Below are positions 61,383 through 64,000 of a DNA stretch of 64,000 bases, piece after piece. The translations under genes were made by a program, and so were the position numbers. How positions within the stretch are numbered: the first letter of the stretch is position 1; every line of letters begins with the position of its first letter. Where the stretch lies: contig NZ_AZUR01000001.1 of the NCBI RefSeq assembly GCF_000527175.1, forward strand, positions 1,089,011 to 1,153,010, written 5' to 3'. The notes below the pieces were generated by a model. That model was not told where the DNA came from. It ran no database searches and saw only the letters and a program-made list of their open reading frames with translations. This DNA comes from Pseudogulbenkiania sp. MAI-1 (GTDB lineage: Bacteria > Pseudomonadota > Gammaproteobacteria > Burkholderiales > Chromobacteriaceae).

Positions 61383-62543
61383 ATGAATACGAGACAAAAC
61401 GATTTCGACGTCATCATCGTCGGTGGCGGCCTGGTCGGGGCCAGCCTGGCGCTGGCGCTGGCCGAGGCCGGGCGGCGCGTGGCGCTGCTGGAAGGGCAGG
61501 CGGCCCGCTTTGACGATCTGGAGGAGGGCTGGGACGCGCGCGTCTATGCCGTCAGCCCGGCCAACCGGCGTTTCCTGGAAAGCCTGGGGGCCTGGCCCGG
61601 CATGGAGCGCATCGGTACCATCGAGCGCATGGATGTGCGCGGCGACCGCGGCGGGCGCATCGAGTTTGCCGCCAGCGACGCCGATGCCGAGGCGCTGGCC
61701 TGGATCGCCGAGAACCGCTGGATGCTGGCGGCACTGTGGCGGCGGCTGGAGCAGAGCGACATCACCCTGTTGACCGGCGTGCGGCCGAGCGCGCTCGCCA
61801 CCACGCCGCGCCAGGCCCGGCTGACGCTGGACGACGGGCGCGAATTCACGGCGGCGCTGCTGGTCGGCGCCGACGGCGCCAACTCCTGGGTGCGGGACCA
61901 GATCGGGCTCGAGGCCAGCATCAAGCCCTATGGCCAGTCCGGCGTGGTGGCCAATTTCGACTGCGAGCGGCCGCACGGCAACGTGGCGCGCCAGTGGTTC
62001 CTCGGCGACGGTATCCTGGCCTGGCTGCCGATGGCGGGCCAGCGCATGTCGATGGTGTGGTCGACGCCCGATCCGCAGTCGCTGCTGGAACTCGACGCCG
62101 AAACGCTGGCCGAAACCGTGGCGGCCACCGGCGATTACGCACTCGGCGGATTGAAGGTGATCACGCCGGCGGCGGCCTTTCCGTTGCGCTTGATCCGTCC
62201 ACAAAGTACTGTGAAAGAGCGGGTGGCGCTGGTCGGCGACGCGGCGCATACCGTCCATCCGCTGGCGGGGCAGGGGGTCAACCTCGGCTTCCAGGATGCG
62301 GCGACGCTGGCCGGGCTGGTGCAGGATCAGCGCGACCCCGGCGACTGGCTGCTATTGCGCCGCTATGCGCGCCAGCGCAAGGAGGCGGTGGTCACCATGC
62401 AGACCACCTGCGATGCGCTGTTCGCGCTGTTCCACCAACGCGAATTGCCGGGGCTGCCATGGCTGCGCAACGCCGGTCTGAGCCTGACCAACCGCCTGGC
62501 TCCGCTCAAGCGGCAATTCGCCCGCCATGCCATCGGTTTCTGA
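61383..62543 (+). CDS. Second UbiH/UbiF/VisC-type FAD hydroxylase
   Basis: The 386-aa flavoprotein is paralogous to ubiH: DVIIVGGGLVGASLALALAE, DARVYAVSPANRRFL, ADGANSWVRDQIG and VALVGDAAHTVHPLAGQGVN. It is a ring hydroxylase of ubiquinone synthesis (UbiF, UbiI or UbiM type); the position hydroxylated cannot be told by reading. It ends 15 nt before dsbC. Confidence 0.88.
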   Translation: MNTRQNDFDVIIVGGGLVGASLALALAEAGRRVALLEGQAARFDDLEEGWDARVYAVSPANRRFLESLGAWPGMERIGTIERMDVRGDRGGRIEFAASDADAEALAWIAENRWMLAALWRRLEQSDITLLTGVRPSALATTPRQARLTLDDGREFTAALLVGADGANSWVRDQIGLEASIKPYGQSGVVANFDCERPHGNVARQWFLGDGILAWLPMAGQRMSMVWSTPDPQSLLELDAETLAETVAATGDYALGGLKVITPAAAFPLRLIRPQSTVKERVALVGDAAHTVHPLAGQGVNLGFQDAATLAGLVQDQRDPGDWLLLRRYARQRKEAVVTMQTTCDALFALFHQRELPGLPWLRNAGLSLTNRLAPLKRQFARHAIGF

Positions 62544-62558
62544 ACAAGGAAAAAACGC

Positions 62559-63293
62559 ATGAATGCAACCCTGAAAAAACTGGCGCTGGCCACGCTGCTG
62601 CTGTCGTCGGTAGCCTGCGCCGCCAAGGCGTCGGACCCGGACGTGGCCGAGGTGAAGAAGGCCTTCGCTGCCCGCTTCCCCGACCGCAAGGTGGAGAGCG
62701 TCAACCCGACGCCGGTGAGCGGCATCTATGAGGTGGTGCTGTCCGGACGGCAGATCATCTATGTCGACGCCAGCGTCAAGCACCTCTTCGTCGGCGACCT
62801 GATCGACGCCGAGAAGCGCGAGAGCCTGACCGAGAAACGCGTGGCCGAGTTGTCCAAGGTGGCGTGGAAGGATCTGCCGCTGGACGCGGCCCTGAAAGAG
62901 GTGCGCGGCAGCGGCGCGCGCAAGGTGGCCATCTTCTCCGATCCGGACTGCCCGTTCTGCAAGCGTCTGGAGCGTGACACGCTGAAAGACGTGAACAACG
63001 TCACCATTTACACCTTCCTCTATCCGCTGACCCAGTTGCACCCCGACGCCATGCGCAAGTCGCGCCAGATCTGGTGCAGCAAGGACCGTGTCGGTAGCTG
63101 GACCGCGCACATGCGTCAGGGAGCCGAGCTGAGCGGTCCCGACAATTGCGATACCAGCGCGCTGGACAAGAACCAGACACTGGGGGCGAAGCTGGGCATC
63201 AACGGCACGCCGACGATGATCTTCGGTAACGGCCGCATGGTGTCCGGCGCCATTCCCGCCGCCGAATTCGAGAAGCACCTCAACGCCCAGTAA
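62559..63293 (+). CDS. dsbC: Thiol:disulfide interchange protein DsbC
   Basis: DsbC isomerises wrong disulfides in the periplasm. The 244-aa protein has a signal peptide, an N-terminal dimerisation domain (about 27-95), and a thioredoxin domain with active site DPDCPFCKRLE and the cis-Pro in GINGTPTMIF. GGAAAAAAC precedes ATG 62559. It is probably co-transcribed with the ubi gene upstream and the TonB-like gene downstream. Confidence 0.94.
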   Translation: MNATLKKLALATLLLSSVACAAKASDPDVAEVKKAFAARFPDRKVESVNPTPVSGIYEVVLSGRQIIYVDASVKHLFVGDLIDAEKRESLTEKRVAELSKVAWKDLPLDAALKEVRGSGARKVAIFSDPDCPFCKRLERDTLKDVNNVTIYTFLYPLTQLHPDAMRKSRQIWCSKDRVGSWTAHMRQGAELSGPDNCDTSALDKNQTLGAKLGINGTPTMIFGNGRMVSGAIPAAEFEKHLNAQ

Positions 63294-63301
63294 ACCCGCG
63301 C

Positions 63302-64000
63302 ATGCAGCCGGAGCGGAGTGCCGATCCAGGTGTAGACGGGCCGCTGACCGCCTGGTATCGAGCGCTGACGGCTCGTGAGCGGCTGATGCTGGCGCTGAGC
63401 CTGTCGCTGGCCCTGCACGCCGCCGCTCTGCTGCTGCCGGGCCCGCCGCCGCGCGCGGCGAGCGTGCCCGGCATGCTCAGCGTGCTGCTGTCCCCTTCTC
63501 CTTCTTCCGGGCGGCTCTTCCCCGAGGGTCGTTTCAGCTCCTCTGAGGTGCCGCTCCCATCGCTGTCGGGTCTGTCGGTCCAAGCTCATTCCCATGAGTA
63601 CGGCACGGGTGATGAGCCGCGCCGGGTGCCCGCGGCCGTGGTGGCGAGCGAACCGCTGGCCGCCACGGCGGATGCCTCCGCCCCCCTGACGATGCAGCCC
63701 GCCTCCGCACTGCCCGGGACGGAGGCGGGCGGGTATTTCCCGGCGACGGCGCTGGATGTGCCGGCCCAGCCCTTGCAGCCTATCGTCTTCACGCTGCCGC
63801 CGGATGCCCCGGCCGGCGAGGCACGGCTGATGGTGAGGGTCTACATTAATGAACAGGGTGGGGTCGACGCGGTCGAGCCCGAGCAGCCCGATCCCTCCGG
63901 AGTGCTCGAGCGCGAGGCGCTCCGCGTTTTCCTGCCAATCCGCTTTGCGCCGGCGCAGCGGCATGGACTGGCAGTGAAGAGCTACAAGCGCATCGAGGTG
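63302..64000 (+). CDS. TonB-like energy-transducer protein (3' end outside window)
   Basis: From ATG 63302 the frame is open to the last base (233 codons). A cytoplasmic N-terminus of ~28 residues is followed by one membrane helix (about 29-46, LALSLSLALHAAALLLPG), a Pro/Ser/Ala-rich periplasmic stretch, and a TonB-type C-terminal domain (LMVRVYINEQGGVDAV, VFLPIRFAPAQRHG). The Pro-rich part lacks the long EP/KP repeats of classical TonB. No exbB or exbD is visible; they could follow outside. It begins 8 nt after dsbC. Confidence 0.75.
   Translation, partial: MQPERSADPGVDGPLTAWYRALTARERLMLALSLSLALHAAALLLPGPPPRAASVPGMLSVLLSPSPSSGRLFPEGRFSSSEVPLPSLSGLSVQAHSHEYGTGDEPRRVPAAVVASEPLAATADASAPLTMQPASALPGTEAGGYFPATALDVPAQPLQPIVFTLPPDAPAGEARLMVRVYINEQGGVDAVEPEQPDPSGVLEREALRVFLPIRFAPAQRHGLAVKSYKRIEV

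Noticed and set aside
59715..62258. An 847-codon open frame on the minus strand
   Set aside because: It lies opposite pepP, ubiH and the second hydroxylase, is Arg/Gln/His/Gly-rich without any domain, and results from the high GC of the real genes.
1..64000. CRISPR array, prophage, integron or IS element
   Set aside because: No regular short repeats with spacers, no phage structural genes, and no integrase or transposase frame was found on either strand.

Overview
The window is GC-rich chromosomal DNA from a flagellated Gram-negative betaproteobacterium, most likely order Neisseriales, family Chromobacteriaceae (Chromobacterium, Vogesella and relatives). The evidence is the gene content and protein styles (FbpABC-type iron uptake, MocR/LysE pairs, UbiH-type hydroxylases, a complete fliE-fliR operon, tRNA Pro-Arg-His-His cluster) and an intergenic repeat at 6251-6437 whose core looks like a repeat of Neisseria genomes. 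The genus cannot be fixed from sequence reading alone. Most of the window is ordinary core chromosome with strongly GC-biased codons; no phage, IS element, plasmid function or CRISPR array was found.

Layout. 1-4.8 kb: a multi-PAS sensor kinase (cut by the window edge) divergent from a periplasmic ligand-binding protein, then an FCD-type GntR regulator with a palindromic operator. 4.88-5.33 kb: four tRNAs (Pro, Arg, His, His) read leftward from a very good sigma-70 promoter. 5.4-9.5 kb: folD, a repeat element, purU, a membrane protein, and a leftward UPF0149/Nudix/thioredoxin-like operon. 9.5-11.6 kb: a lower-GC pocket with two unrecognised envelope proteins. 11.6-18.1 kb: rlmD, an L,D-transpeptidase, a MocR regulator divergent from a LysE exporter around a perfect palindrome, and gltX. 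18.2-24.6 kb: a secreted zincin-like protein with a Gln for His substitution, a GHL10-like lipoprotein, a haem-ligand-less bacterioferritin, glpQ under a PHO box, a DUF4399 protein and benE. 24.7-28.5 kb: small regulators, membrane proteins and a GNAT. 28.5-34.0 kb: a second MocR/LysE pair, then isochorismatase, DUF1272, a frameshifted gene, an EamA exporter and a GlxA regulator. 34.0-36.0 kb: flgP-flgT behind a near-perfect sigma-28 promoter. 36.1-40.2 kb: fbpABC behind two Fur-box-like sites. 40.3-43.9 kb: pbpG, uvrB and a low-molecular-weight phosphatase. 44.0-57.2 kb: a receiver-less CheB-like esterase, flrC and fliE-F-G-H-I-J-K / fliL-M-N-O-P-Q-R. 57.3-64 kb: yebC, a VanZ-like gene, pepP, two ubiquinone-type hydroxylases, dsbC and the start of a TonB-like gene.

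How it fits together: the 44-57 kb block builds the flagellar basal body, switch and export gate under an NtrC-type regulator, and the separate flgP-flgT operon supplies late, FliA-dependent outer-membrane ring proteins. The regulated transport units (Fur-fbp, PHO-glpQ, MocR-LysE twice, GlxA-EamA) each carry visible control sequences. The most unusual non-coding signals are a 187-bp terminal-inverted-repeat element after folD and a structured repeat present once after yebC and once inside the ubi operon; the hairpins of its two copies show compensating changes. No wholly new multi-gene system can be claimed; the best candidates for undescribed biology are the two-gene pocket at 9.8-11.4 kb, the Gln-variant zincin plus GHL10 lipoprotein, and the two structured repeats.
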